DNA from: CAVURW01 sp963743595
GTDB lineage: Bacteria; Verrucomicrobiota; Verrucomicrobiia; Methylacidiphilales; UBA1321
DNA length: 30,531 nt
Reading direction: 5' to 3'
Assembly: GCA_963743595.1 (NCBI GenBank)
Contig: CAVURW010000257.1
Span: forward strand, 1-30,531
Part shown: positions 1 through 7,762 of the stretch, piece by piece
Position numbering within the stretch: position 1 is the stretch's first letter
Layout of the letters: the number at the start of each line of letters is the position of its first letter
Position numbers and translations under genes: made by a program
Notes under the pieces: model-generated
Database searches by the model: none
The model's input: only the letters and a program-made list of their open reading frames with translations
Told to the model about the DNA's origin: nothing

Positions 1-329
1 TCGTATTGCCCCACATGAACGAGCTCATGCGCCAAAAGCCCCCGCGACTGAGCATAATCGGCGCGCACGTAGATGCCGTAGCTCAATGCCAAACCCGCAA
101 CTCCGCGCCGACCGAACCCCGCGATCCAACCCATCCGCAAGAAGAACGTCCCCGGCAATGGAATCGCGGAAATCGCTTTCACGCGAACGCGCTCCGGGTT
201 TTTCACGCCCATCTCGAGCGCCATCGCCTTTTCCGCTTCATTCAATTCACGGCCGCTGGCCAAAATCGTTCGCTCCTCTTGCGCCACCCAAACGGCTGCG
301 AGCGGCACGAAAATTGGCATTCCGCACAT
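1..329 (-). CDS. Metalloprotease-like protein with HELVH motif (partial, runs off left edge)
   Basis: An open minus-strand frame runs from an ATG at 329 to the window edge with no stop, giving about 109 residues of an incomplete protein. Near the edge it reads AHELVHVGQY, a HExxH zinc-binding motif in the context typical of DUF4157-like putative metallopeptidases, where the motif follows a short glycine-rich strand and is followed by QYE. The N-terminal part is charged, with a segment (IPLPGTFFLRMG) that may be a strand pair. An alternative start is the ATG at 320; neither has a clear Shine-Dalgarno site. The catalytic context is seen directly; protease activity is inferred from the family, and many relatives are uncharacterised. 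The C-terminal part, including any third zinc ligand, is outside the window. Confidence 0.6.
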   Translation of the reverse strand, partial: MCGMPIFVPLAAVWVAQEERTILASGRELNEAEKAMALEMGVKNPERVRVKAISAIPLPGTFFLRMGWIAGFGRRGVAGLALSYGIYVRADYAQSRGLLAHELVHVGQY

Positions 330-504
330 TAAGAACTACCGTTGCACCGTGAGGAGGTTCTAGCAGTTTCCCATTAAATTGTCGCGTTCCGGAGGCGACG
401 GCTCCAGAGGATTGCCGCATTCAGGCGAATCCAGTACCTTTTCGGAACCACAACTGGTGTTTCAGAAACCCTCTTCGGCATGTATGACGAGGAAGAAAAG
501 AACC

Positions 505-797
505 ATGCCCAGAGCTAGACGCGGTGAAATTTGGATCGCTGATCTCGGCGTGGTCGCTAAGGTTCGGCCTGTCCTAATTTTAAGCGTGGAATATCAAGAC
601 AACGAAAGAGCCGTGGTGACCTTCGCGGCACCCAATACGAAGTAGCCCACATGTCCCGAGGAATGCCTCCCGGTGCCTTCGACGCCCAGGGGCTCGGCTC
701 TTTGCCTGACGTGAAACTTGAACGCAAGGTGGGCACCGTAACTTTACAAAAACTTACACAGGTGGAAAATGCCGTTTGCTCCTGGTTAGGCCTCTGA
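505..797 (+). pseudogene. Frameshifted MazF/PemK-type endoribonuclease toxin
   Basis: From the ATG at 505 the frame encodes a typical MazF/PemK N terminus (RRGEIWIADLG, then KVRPVLILS) and stops at 645 after APNTK. A second frame, readable from about 639 to the TGA at 797, carries the rest: EVAH, RGMPPGAFDAQG, VKLERKVGT and a C-terminal AVCSWLGL. The two halves belong to one toxin of about 105-110 residues. Compared with the family, a short stretch of roughly seven or eight codons is missing at the junction, with loss of frame. That stretch normally holds the T-x-x-R-G segment of the active site, so the product should be inactive. An in-frame ATG at 484 is an alternative start. No recognisable antitoxin gene precedes it. 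MazF enzymes cut single-stranded RNA, leaving 2',3'-cyclic phosphate and 5'-OH ends. A sequencing error cannot be excluded but would not restore the missing codons. Confidence 0.72.
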
Positions 798-936
798 TCT
801 CAATTGATTTATCGATCGAAGCATCTTTCGTCATCTCTTTGAACCGTTGTTTCTGCAAGCACTTCGGTTCTTCTAGTGAGTCTGATGGCACAACTCGACT
901 GTCAACTTGAGCTGATGCTGAGGTTTAAAGCAGCTC

Positions 937-2097
937 CTAACGCTTAGAGCCACTGCCAGCCTCAGCCTCCGTATTATCCACAATCGAAAACGAGTGTGCC
1001 TCCGTCAGGTTCGGGAATTCGGTTTTGCGGGCCAGGCGCTCGATCACGTTCATCGGAACTTGAGTCGATTTACGCTGGCGATTTCGTGCTTGAACGGTCG
1101 GGCGATCGGCGTCGATCCAGACCAGATCTATCGCGAACCGGTAATCGGTCGCGAGGTCGTAGAGCTTTCGCCGCATTTGCTGGGTCACGTTCGTTGCGTT
1201 CCAAATGAACGGCTCCTTTTTCCGAAGATGCCCCTTGGCTCGTTCGAACGCCGCCTGAATCACTTCGCCCTGGTTATCGGTCGGGTCGATTTCCAGCTCC
1301 GCGCGTAAGACATCGAGGCTCACCACGGGTCGCTCAGCCGCGTGGTCGGCCACCCAACTGTCTTTGCCCGCGCCCGGCAGGCCGGAGAGAATCGTCACCC
1401 GACCTTCACGATCGTCGTGGGCCATGTAGTGGATGTTGTGATCGCGTCGACGAAAGTGATCGAATCGCGCGTGCGTGTTCGGAAAGAGCCATGGTCCGTT
1501 CAGGCAGCGATGTTCAGTCGCTAATTCTGAGAACATACGCGTGCCTTGAATCGTCTGCTCGTGGTCGTCAGGATCGGCGTTGATTCGGCCCAAATTATCG
1601 GCCTCCGCGATGAGAGCGAGCAGGTCATTGCGTCCGGTTTGGCTGTGCTCAATGACCGCCGATTCCGGGCTCGATCGCTCCATAAAATGCACGGGCAAAC
1701 CGTGGTACCGGATTAAATCGAGGATCAGTTCGCGTGTGGCGATATCGGGCCCGGTGCCCGTCTCCCACCAATGATAGCGCAGTTTTTCCATGCCCTTGCG
1801 GGAATGGTTCGGCGCACGCCAACGCCCATCAATCAGCTGCGTCACATCGGGTTTCGCGCAATCATGAAAGATAGCCGCGACCATCAAAATAGCGCGATCT
1901 TCGCTCGGTAATTCCTGGTATTTGCGAAGCTCACTAAGTGCGGTGCATACCATTTCCGTGTGAATCCGCACGTTCCCTTCGCCGTGCCAAAGCGGGTCTT
2001 GCGGACACGCCTCCAGCGCGGTCATGAACGGAAATTGTTCGATGATGCGGGGCCAATCGGGCAGGCCTTTGGCAGTGAGCGGGAAGTGGCTGTTCAT
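937..2097 (-). CDS. HD-Pnk: HD-domain 2',3'-phosphoesterase fused to 5'-OH polynucleotide kinase
   Basis: This 386-residue protein is an end-healing enzyme. The N-terminal HD domain has His46, the His78-Asp79 pair (FHDCAKP), His98, His132 (RYHGLP) and Asp167 (EADNLG), the usual metal ligands. The C-terminal half is a P-loop kinase: GLPGAGKDS at 239-247, Asp262 in SLDVLR as likely catalytic base, NATN at 300-303 and an arginine-rich lid near 308-345. The same domain order occurs in characterised Runella HD-Pnk, which removes 2',3'-cyclic or 3'-phosphate and phosphorylates 5'-OH ends. I chose the ATG at 2097 because it overlaps the TGA of the upstream ligase gene as ATGA, implying translational coupling; a longer frame to 2205 would run deep into the ligase gene. 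Ligase and HD-Pnk together complete a heal-and-seal pathway. The substrate in this organism is unknown. Confidence 0.88.
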   Translation of the reverse strand: MNSHFPLTAKGLPDWPRIIEQFPFMTALEACPQDPLWHGEGNVRIHTEMVCTALSELRKYQELPSEDRAILMVAAIFHDCAKPDVTQLIDGRWRAPNHSRKGMEKLRYHWWETGTGPDIATRELILDLIRYHGLPVHFMERSSPESAVIEHSQTGRNDLLALIAEADNLGRINADPDDHEQTIQGTRMFSELATEHRCLNGPWLFPNTHARFDHFRRRDHNIHYMAHDDREGRVTILSGLPGAGKDSWVADHAAERPVVSLDVLRAELEIDPTDNQGEVIQAAFERAKGHLRKKEPFIWNATNVTQQMRRKLYDLATDYRFAIDLVWIDADRPTVQARNRQRKSTQVPMNVIERLARKTEFPNLTEAHSFSIVDNTEAEAGSGSKR

Positions 2098-3125
2098 GGC
2101 GCAAGGGTGGTTTTGAGTTTGTTCGGCACGATTTCCTGGAACATCCAGTGTTGGCTGGTTCGTACGTGGGCCGCGCGGACGTACTTGGCCGCACAACGTC
2201 GCCATTCTGAAATGCGAAAGCTCCGTGTGACCGAGACGACGTAGCCTTCATCGGTTACGCTATCGAGCTGGTCTTCGATGCGGTGGAGTTCCGCTTCGTT
2301 CCAGAGCCCGCGATAGAGCACAGGCACGAGGGTGAGGCCCATGATTTTGGCATATTCCACGGTGTCGTCCCATGAGAGCCGGTGGTTTCGCTCCCAGATA
2401 TTGAAGAGGTAGAAGTAGCTCTCGAGCTCCTCGTAACGAATGGAGTGTTGCGCGAAAAGATTCTCGCCGCAGAGCCGCCAATCTTCCGGGATTTCGTGCG
2501 CGATTTGGCTATGAAATGCTTTGATCCAGGCGCGCGAGGGGTGATGCCGCGAATCGAGCGAGCGGGCGTGGTAATAATTCCGGTAAAGCGTGGCCGATTC
2601 ACCGTCCATCTTGCGCGTCACCACGACCTCCTGGCCAATGAACGCGTTCAGGTTTTCGATTCGGCGATCATCATTCTGGAGATTCGGGCTCCACGGCAGG
2701 TGCATGGTTCTGGGGTAATGAACATAGGGAGTGAAGTCGCCCAAAAGACCGGCGCTGGCGAGTGCACTTTGGCACGGCTCATCCCACCAAAGTTCGCCCC
2801 GATATTTACGACCGTTTTTGTAAAACGGATTGCCCCAGACATCGTAGTTCTCGCCGTTTTCAGTGGAGAGATGCTCCGGTAATAGAAGCGTGCGAATCTT
2901 CGCGGCATCGCGAATTTCGTCGCAGCTCAGGCGGGTTTGTAACGCCAGCGTCCGGTGATCGGAGCACAATGCGGCTGCGTTATCGAGATGCTGGCCGCCT
3001 TCGGGGAAAAGGCTGGGATCAATGATGAAGTGAAGAGCAGCAGGCGCGGAACCGCAGATGACGCAGCGACGGTTATCGCGCTGAAGCACGTTCTCGATGA
3101 AGGATTGTGAAAGTGAAGTTGACAT
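2094..3125 (-). CDS. ATP-dependent RNA/polynucleotide ligase with N-terminal HNH-like zinc finger
   Basis: This 343-residue protein carries the covalent nucleotidyltransferase motifs of Rnl-type ligases: motif I KMDGES with Lys172 as the AMP-accepting lysine, GEN at 220-222, motif III around YLFNIWE (239-245), motif IV EGYVV (293-297) and motif V AAKYV (312-316). It should join 3'-OH and 5'-phosphate ends made by the coupled HD-Pnk. Residues 20-60 form a separate module with Cys21, Cys24, His32, Asn49, Cys54 and His57, resembling an HNH/treble-clef finger; the usual His-His pair reads His-Phe, so nuclease activity is uncertain and a nucleic-acid-binding role is equally likely. It is the first gene of the operon, and its TGA overlaps the HD-Pnk ATG. 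No strong ribosome-binding site precedes the ATG. Ligase assignment is firm; RNA rather than DNA as substrate is inference from the partner. Confidence 0.85.
   Translation of the reverse strand: MSTSLSQSFIENVLQRDNRRCVICGSAPAALHFIIDPSLFPEGGQHLDNAAALCSDHRTLALQTRLSCDEIRDAAKIRTLLLPEHLSTENGENYDVWGNPFYKNGRKYRGELWWDEPCQSALASAGLLGDFTPYVHYPRTMHLPWSPNLQNDDRRIENLNAFIGQEVVVTRKMDGESATLYRNYYHARSLDSRHHPSRAWIKAFHSQIAHEIPEDWRLCGENLFAQHSIRYEELESYFYLFNIWERNHRLSWDDTVEYAKIMGLTLVPVLYRGLWNEAELHRIEDQLDSVTDEGYVVSVTRSFRISEWRRCAAKYVRAAHVRTSQHWMFQEIVPNKLKTTLAP
2379..2404. repeat. 26-nt motif III sequence inside the ligase gene (copy 1)
   Basis: This stretch encodes, on the minus strand, the NIWERNHR segment of ligase motif III. 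It matches 3458-3483 in 25 of 26 positions in the same orientation. Similarity ends abruptly on both sides. Confidence 0.7.
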
Positions 3126-3258
3126 GCGTGGAGTCCAAGGTGTGGCCGCAAAAATTGTGCAGACCGGCTACGGGATTAAGCGCCCGAGTTTACTTGTGTG
3201 GCGTCAAACTAACTACCGAACGACGCAGGAAACCCTAGACGCAAAGAAAGATGAGGTG

Positions 3259-3285
3259 GTCATAGGGTTAAAAAGGGAATGTCAA
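3259..3285 (-). promoter_or_regulatory. Candidate promoter of the ligase/HD-Pnk operon
   Basis: On the minus strand a perfect TTGACA (3285-3280) is followed after 15 nt by TATGAC (3264-3259), about 135 nt before the ligase start. The spacer is shorter than the usual 17 nt, so this is tentative. I saw no RtcR/sigma-54 type site here. Confidence 0.28.
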
Positions 3286-3457
3286 CCGACGAGAGGTAAG
3301 ATAGTCAAACGAGGCTGGAAAGGCGAGTGCAAAAATCCGGACTAGATTGTCTATTCTACCTCCCATCACAGGACTTCCCGGCCTCGCAGCAGAATTCTCC
3401 GTTTGATTTAAAACGAGCGTGCGACATGCTGGTGAAGACACAATTTCGTTGGGTGGA

Positions 3458-3483
3458 CCGGTGGTTTCGTTCCCAGATATTGA
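3458..3483. repeat. 26-nt motif III sequence outside the ligase gene (copy 2)
   Basis: It matches 2379-2404 with a single C/T difference. Read on the minus strand it encodes INIWERNHR inside a short frame that otherwise does not resemble a ligase. It may be the last readable remnant of a decayed second ligase gene, or a fragment copied by recombination. Confidence 0.65.
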
Positions 3484-3545
3484 TCGGGAGAATGCACTTT
3501 GAAAGGGATTGCCTAGGCAGGGAATGGTAGATACCTTTCCGCAGC

Positions 3546-4544
3546 ATGAGCCGCATTGTGTTATCCATTATCGTGACGTTGCTTTTAGCGAGCTGTAAAA
3601 ATGTAGATTCGCGGGAAACGAATACAACACAACCCCCTGCAGCGCCTCCTACACCGGAACCGTGGGAGGCGGGACCGACTGTACCTGTTTTTCCAGATCG
3701 GACCGAGAAGGTTCGAGATATAGCGCCGGGAGTTCAATTGTCTATCGTTCATGTGACCGGAACCGGGCCCGGTCTTCCCCTCAGACTTTTCGTTTATCTT
3801 CCCAAAGGTAAGCATGAAGCTAAGTCGCTGCCTTGTGTGTTTATCGCCCCGGCGGGCGCTGACTATTGGGGCATGGAAATTAACGCCACTGATATTCCTG
3901 AGCAAACCCCCTACGCCCAAGCCGGCTTTGCTGTAGTGGCTTATGAAGTCGGTGGAGCACTTCCTCCAGAGGTCCAAGCTCATCTGTCGTGGGAAGGGCT
4001 GAAGCCTTGCGTCACGGAGTTTATGCGCTGCGATGGTGGTTTGGTTAACGGGAAAATCGCAATCGATTATGCGCTCGCGCGGCTCCCAGAAGTCGATCCG
4101 GCTCGGCTCTATTCCTGCGGTCATAGCTCCGCAGCAGAACAGGCTCTCGACTTATGCCGGGGAGACTCGCGAATCCAAGCCTGCTGTGCCTACGCCCCGC
4201 CCCTGGACTTGATAAAAAATTGGGGTGCCGACGATCAAACAGAGAAAGTCTTTCCAGGATTTAGAGCGTTCACAGAACGGAGATCCTCACTGCTCCACGT
4301 CGCCGATTTCAAGAAACCACTCTTTATTTTCCATGCCGACGATGATAAAAGCAAATGCACGTTAAAAGAGTGCCAAGTCTTTGTCGACGAGTTGAACGCC
4401 GCGCACCAGCCGGTAACATTTCAAAGAGTGGGCACGGGTGGCCACTACCAATCCATGATCGATCGGGGCATTCCCGCAGGAATCAAATTTCTAACCGAGT
4501 TAGGAGCCAAGCCCTTAGCCCCGGATTTTGGAACGAACCCCTAA
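3546..4544 (+). CDS. Lipoprotein alpha/beta-hydrolase (dienelactone hydrolase / S9-like)
   Basis: The 332-residue product begins with a lipoprotein signal peptide ending in a lipobox (LLLASC, Cys17), followed by a Pro-rich linker (about 28-40), so it should be anchored to a membrane facing the periplasm. Residues 75-320 fit an alpha/beta-hydrolase: strands around LRLFVYLP and CVFIAPAG, a nucleophile elbow GHSSA with Ser194, an acid in HADDD (Asp265-267) and His300 in GGHYQSM. The elbow departs from GxSxG in its last residue (Ala). The order and spacing suit dienelactone-hydrolase or prolyl-oligopeptidase-like esterases; the substrate cannot be told. The protein is rich in cysteines for an exported enzyme (CVTEFMRC, QACC). 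It converges with the glycosidase gene at 4634-6892, 89 bp away, but the two are not co-transcribed. Confidence 0.72.
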   Translation: MSRIVLSIIVTLLLASCKNVDSRETNTTQPPAAPPTPEPWEAGPTVPVFPDRTEKVRDIAPGVQLSIVHVTGTGPGLPLRLFVYLPKGKHEAKSLPCVFIAPAGADYWGMEINATDIPEQTPYAQAGFAVVAYEVGGALPPEVQAHLSWEGLKPCVTEFMRCDGGLVNGKIAIDYALARLPEVDPARLYSCGHSSAAEQALDLCRGDSRIQACCAYAPPLDLIKNWGADDQTEKVFPGFRAFTERRSSLLHVADFKKPLFIFHADDDKSKCTLKECQVFVDELNAAHQPVTFQRVGTGGHYQSMIDRGIPAGIKFLTELGAKPLAPDFGTNP

Positions 4545-4633
4545 TTTTAAAGCGTATGTGCCTTTTCCAGATGAAAGAAGCCTCAGGCTATCCGAGGTCG
4601 AACGAACGGCGCATTAGGACGTACTCAAACGGC

Positions 4634-6892
4634 TTATTGCGGAGCGATCAAAACGTCTGCTGTGCGCTCTGTAGGCGTTACGGTCAGCTGCGTGATTTTA
4701 CCGGCCTTAACGGTTCCCTCAATGATGGTCTGCTTGGGTGCATGTAAGCGAAATTGGGCGGTCCAATTAGCCGGCCAAGCGGGGATGAGAACCATCTTGT
4801 CGTCGATAATCTGAAGGAGCATTGTTTGTAGACCGTTTTCACCGTTCCCGCCGTTGTCTTCATCGGGCATGTAATCGTGGCCGCGCTGCCAGAATGCTGG
4901 GAACTTTTGCGCCGGATCTTTCCGGGTGAGATCGACTGACGTGTATTTCTTTGCGTCCTCGGTCAGACCCATTAAACCGGCCTGAATCGGATCTTGGACC
5001 CAGCATCCGGTGCCTTTAAACCGGCGATGATTATAGGTTTCCACCGCGAGCTGAAGATTATCTGCGCCCCGTCCGATTCCATAGAGCTGGAATGGGTAAA
5101 TCGCGTAGAGCTCAGGGTTTTCAAAGTTGTGGGATTTCACACTCTGAGTGCCTTCATAGGGGTAGAGCACCACTTGAGTATCGGCTGCAGCGGGTCCCTG
5201 AGGTAAATCGGGCACCTCCGACAGGATTTTCTTTGCGAGCGCTTTTTGGTCGGTGCTGAGGAGTCCAGGGGGCAGAGCGAGCAATCGAGTCGCCACAGCA
5301 TGGAGCCCGGCGATATCCGGTGCGGGGTTGTGGACTTTCCAGAACATCTCAATGGCGTTATCGGGATCAAGCACCAGTTTACCGGAGGTGGGGTCGTGAG
5401 GGAAATGTTGGTCGAAGAACGTCAGTCCAGCGGTGGCAATGGGCACCAGTGTCTGATGGAGAAATGCTTCATCACCGGTGTACGCGTAGTAATCCAGCAT
5501 CATCATGGACAGCTCTAAGATGGGGGTGTGATAGTTTTCGGTGTAGCTGCCATGGTTATTCGTGAGATCGTGCAGACCGCCCCAGAACGGCATCGTCTCA
5601 GCAAAATAACAGCCGTCGTGATGGTAATACTGCTTGATGAGTGCGGAATTGCCCGCGAGCTGACCCTGGTACATGTGAAAAAGCGGGAGCATTTCATCGA
5701 AGTCACCCGCCATCAGGCGCGGCCAGTACATCGGACGTGTGTTTTGGAACCAATATTGCCCGCCCCACGCGCGAAAATCAGCGTTCACCGGAGAGGGGAC
5801 TTTGTTGACCTTTTCTGCCGGCCAATCGATCACGAAAATCGACCCGTTAAATTTGATTGGGTAAGCTCCCCTTCCTGCGCATGCGGTAGTGAAGCGTTGC
5901 AAGACGTAGCCGGTGTTCACCTTGAGCGCCTCGTCCGGTTGAGCATCGTCCGTTAGGAAAATGTAGCTGCGATTCCAGAAGTCCTTCCACCACTTCTGAT
6001 GCGCGGTCCAACACTCCGCACGGCCCAGCGCCTGATCCTGCTTCGCCAGCGTGCGTATGGATGCAGTCCATGTATCGCCAGGGGTCGAATCGGGTTTGCT
6101 GGTGAGCGCAAAGATATTCACGTGCTGATCGGTGCCGGGTGCTTGTGAGGCGAGCACTAGGTTGGATTGTGTTGTGAAGCCCGCGCCTTCGATCAGTCCG
6201 CCAAACGTGAGATTCAGCACTGGATCAGCTGTCTTGGCATTGCAATGATACCAGGAGACTTGGTTATTCGAGGCGGGATTGATGATATCGGCTGAGACTT
6301 CCTTTTCCTGTTCGGTCCGCCACACCTCCAACGAGACTTTGATCGTGGTGGGCTGGTCCGATTTTGCATCAAGGCGAATGACCGGGTGATTTGCATCGAC
6401 CCACAAGTGATAGGTGAGCTGCTTGCCCGGTGCGCCCTCGATCACATCGATCGACCCATCATGCAGGCGCAGCGTCTGGGTGACGTGGCTCAAATCGGGT
6501 GCCGGTGTTGCGTTGACCCGGATTCGTCCGAGCTTCATTAATCCATTGCTCGCGGCCAATTTCTCGGACCAAGCATCCGTCTTACCTATATAGAAGAGAA
6601 GATCGCCGGAGGGTTCCGTCCAGACATTCAGGCCGATATCGCCATTGCCGAGAGGCATGGAATCGACCGATCCGGTGCCTGTGCCGGGCCAGACGAGCTC
6701 GAACGGCTTCAATTTCTCGAAGATGTCCACGGGCTCAGCGGCTGGGATTTTCTCGGCGTGCAGAAATTTGGAAAGATCGGCTTTCTGCAGAGGTGCCGGT
6801 AGCGGGGCTTGCGGTGGTTCACCCGCGTGAAGAAGGGCGGTCGATCCAGAGAGGAAAGCGAAGCAGAACAAACGGTTTATGAGCGGAGTCAT
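4634..6892 (-). CDS. Secreted DUF5703-type glycoside hydrolase-like protein
   Basis: The 752-residue protein starts with a signal peptide (hydrophobic core about 8-20, likely cleavage after LHAG). Residues 65-110 contain the hallmark start of DUF5703 proteins: LVW, SMPLGNGDIGLNVW (78-91) and LLFYIGKTDAWSE (98-110). This N-terminal beta-sandwich is followed by a long helical region with repeated aromatic motifs (YWFQNTRPMYWPRL, FAETMPFWG, YTENYHTPILELSMM), fitting an (alpha/alpha)6 barrel of the GH65/GH95 kind, and a C-terminal beta domain from about 690. Such proteins are common in PVC bacteria and Bacteroidota that degrade plant or algal glycans. Enzymatic activity is inferred from fold similarity. 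It is transcribed alone; a GH29 fucosidase lies 12 kb away. Length is normal for the family. Confidence 0.75.
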   Translation of the reverse strand: MTPLINRLFCFAFLSGSTALLHAGEPPQAPLPAPLQKADLSKFLHAEKIPAAEPVDIFEKLKPFELVWPGTGTGSVDSMPLGNGDIGLNVWTEPSGDLLFYIGKTDAWSEKLAASNGLMKLGRIRVNATPAPDLSHVTQTLRLHDGSIDVIEGAPGKQLTYHLWVDANHPVIRLDAKSDQPTTIKVSLEVWRTEQEKEVSADIINPASNNQVSWYHCNAKTADPVLNLTFGGLIEGAGFTTQSNLVLASQAPGTDQHVNIFALTSKPDSTPGDTWTASIRTLAKQDQALGRAECWTAHQKWWKDFWNRSYIFLTDDAQPDEALKVNTGYVLQRFTTACAGRGAYPIKFNGSIFVIDWPAEKVNKVPSPVNADFRAWGGQYWFQNTRPMYWPRLMAGDFDEMLPLFHMYQGQLAGNSALIKQYYHHDGCYFAETMPFWGGLHDLTNNHGSYTENYHTPILELSMMMLDYYAYTGDEAFLHQTLVPIATAGLTFFDQHFPHDPTSGKLVLDPDNAIEMFWKVHNPAPDIAGLHAVATRLLALPPGLLSTDQKALAKKILSEVPDLPQGPAAADTQVVLYPYEGTQSVKSHNFENPELYAIYPFQLYGIGRGADNLQLAVETYNHRRFKGTGCWVQDPIQAGLMGLTEDAKKYTSVDLTRKDPAQKFPAFWQRGHDYMPDEDNGGNGENGLQTMLLQIIDDKMVLIPAWPANWTAQFRLHAPKQTIIEGTVKAGKITQLTVTPTERTADVLIAPQ

Positions 6893-6947
6893 GCGAATAA
6901 CATTCAGATTACGTCAAAAAATAAGAGCATAGCAATCACTACGGACG

Positions 6948-7649
6948 TTAAACGCCTCGCATCCAACGACCGACCAAAAAAATGAGGAGTGTCCCGCCGA
7001 TAATGCCCCAAGGGCGGAGGTCGCTTTTGAGCCGTTTCGACTCCACGGGTGCCAGGAAGTGGATCAACAGATAACTCATCGCCCACCACGCCACGTAATT
7101 TTGGATAGGGACGGTGCCGTGGTCCCAAAACCAATAGCCTTTTACCTGAGTGGCAAACGGTTCGAGAACGCCATCATAAGCCGTTACAAGGGTGGCACTT
7201 AACGCTGTCTGGACGCCCCTGCGTGCTTGGGGTGCCAAAGAGCGCACGATGAAAACGGATTGCGTGAGCACCACATGCCACGCCATGGGGATTACGGCGG
7301 GAATCACACCGAGCATCGGCCCGAAATGGGTGGTGTAGGTGTACTTCCCAAAAATCCATCCCGTCTCCACCCCCAGCGTCTCCACGACAGCGGAGATCAC
7401 GAGCACACATCCGCCCCAGAACCGAGCGCTTTTGTCTCCCCAATACTTCCACGCCACGAGGTGCGAATTGCAAAACGCCAGGAGAATTAGAAGAGGATCG
7501 CCGATGGCGAGGCACAGTTTTACAAAGCTTTGAAGAAATACCGGAATGGGCCAGTGCTCCACCTGCTGAGGGGCGGTGGGGAGGCAGGTAAAGATCAAAC
7601 CGGCAATGACCCAGAAGAGAAAGGCACCAAAGACGATTCGACCGAGCAT
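6948..7649 (-). CDS. CruF-like carotenoid biosynthesis membrane protein
   Basis: The 233-residue protein has about seven hydrophobic segments and the signature of the Caroten_synth (DUF422) family: VVETLGVETGWIFGKY at 88-103, then GPMLGVIP and IPMAWHVV. The family includes CruF 1',2'-hydratases and bisanhydrobacterioruberin hydratase, which hydrate the end of acyclic carotenoids in the membrane. I chose the ATG at 7649, which starts MLGRIVFGAF just before the first membrane helix; a longer frame from 7748 would read through the terminator at 7677-7705. No other carotenoid gene is nearby, so the specific substrate is unknown. The gene lies downstream of the pilin genes in the same direction but is separated from them by that terminator. 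Confidence 0.8.
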   Translation of the reverse strand: MLGRIVFGAFLFWVIAGLIFTCLPTAPQQVEHWPIPVFLQSFVKLCLAIGDPLLILLAFCNSHLVAWKYWGDKSARFWGGCVLVISAVVETLGVETGWIFGKYTYTTHFGPMLGVIPAVIPMAWHVVLTQSVFIVRSLAPQARRGVQTALSATLVTAYDGVLEPFATQVKGYWFWDHGTVPIQNYVAWWAMSYLLIHFLAPVESKRLKSDLRPWGIIGGTLLIFLVGRWMRGV

Positions 7650-7676
7650 AGGGATTACTGTGCAATATCCCTGGGC

Positions 7677-7705
7677 AAAAAAAAGCCTCTCGAATGAAGA
7701 GAGGC
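7677..7705 (-). terminator. Intrinsic terminator after the pilin genes
   Basis: On the minus strand a 7-bp perfect stem (GCCTCTC/GAGAGGC, 7-nt loop, 7705-7685) is followed directly by eight T (7684-7677). It ends transcripts of the pilin genes 60 nt after the stop of the second one and sits only 28 nt before the carotenoid gene start. A looser T-rich stretch on the other side may let it work on the plus strand as well. Confidence 0.85.
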
Positions 7706-7762
7706 AATTTTTGTTTCTCCAAGAACCAAAGCCGTGGGTTGGGACCAAGGCTTCGGGAGCAG

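Larger units (their letters stand above)
3126..3545. other. 420-bp intergenic region upstream of the RNA-repair operon
   Basis: No credible gene lies here. The region separates the minus-strand ligase gene from the plus-strand lipoprotein gene and must contain their divergent promoters. It also holds the displaced ligase motif III copy at 3458-3483. Short open frames on both strands show no recognisable domain. Confidence 0.6.

Noticed and set aside
6..352. Plus-strand frames at the left edge
   Set aside because: They are opposite a minus-strand frame with a HELVH motif and ordinary protein content, which explains the region better.
3097..3568. Short open frames on both strands between the ligase and lipoprotein genes
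   Set aside because: No ribosome-binding sites, domains or protein-like composition; only the 26-nt ligase-derived stretch is meaningful.
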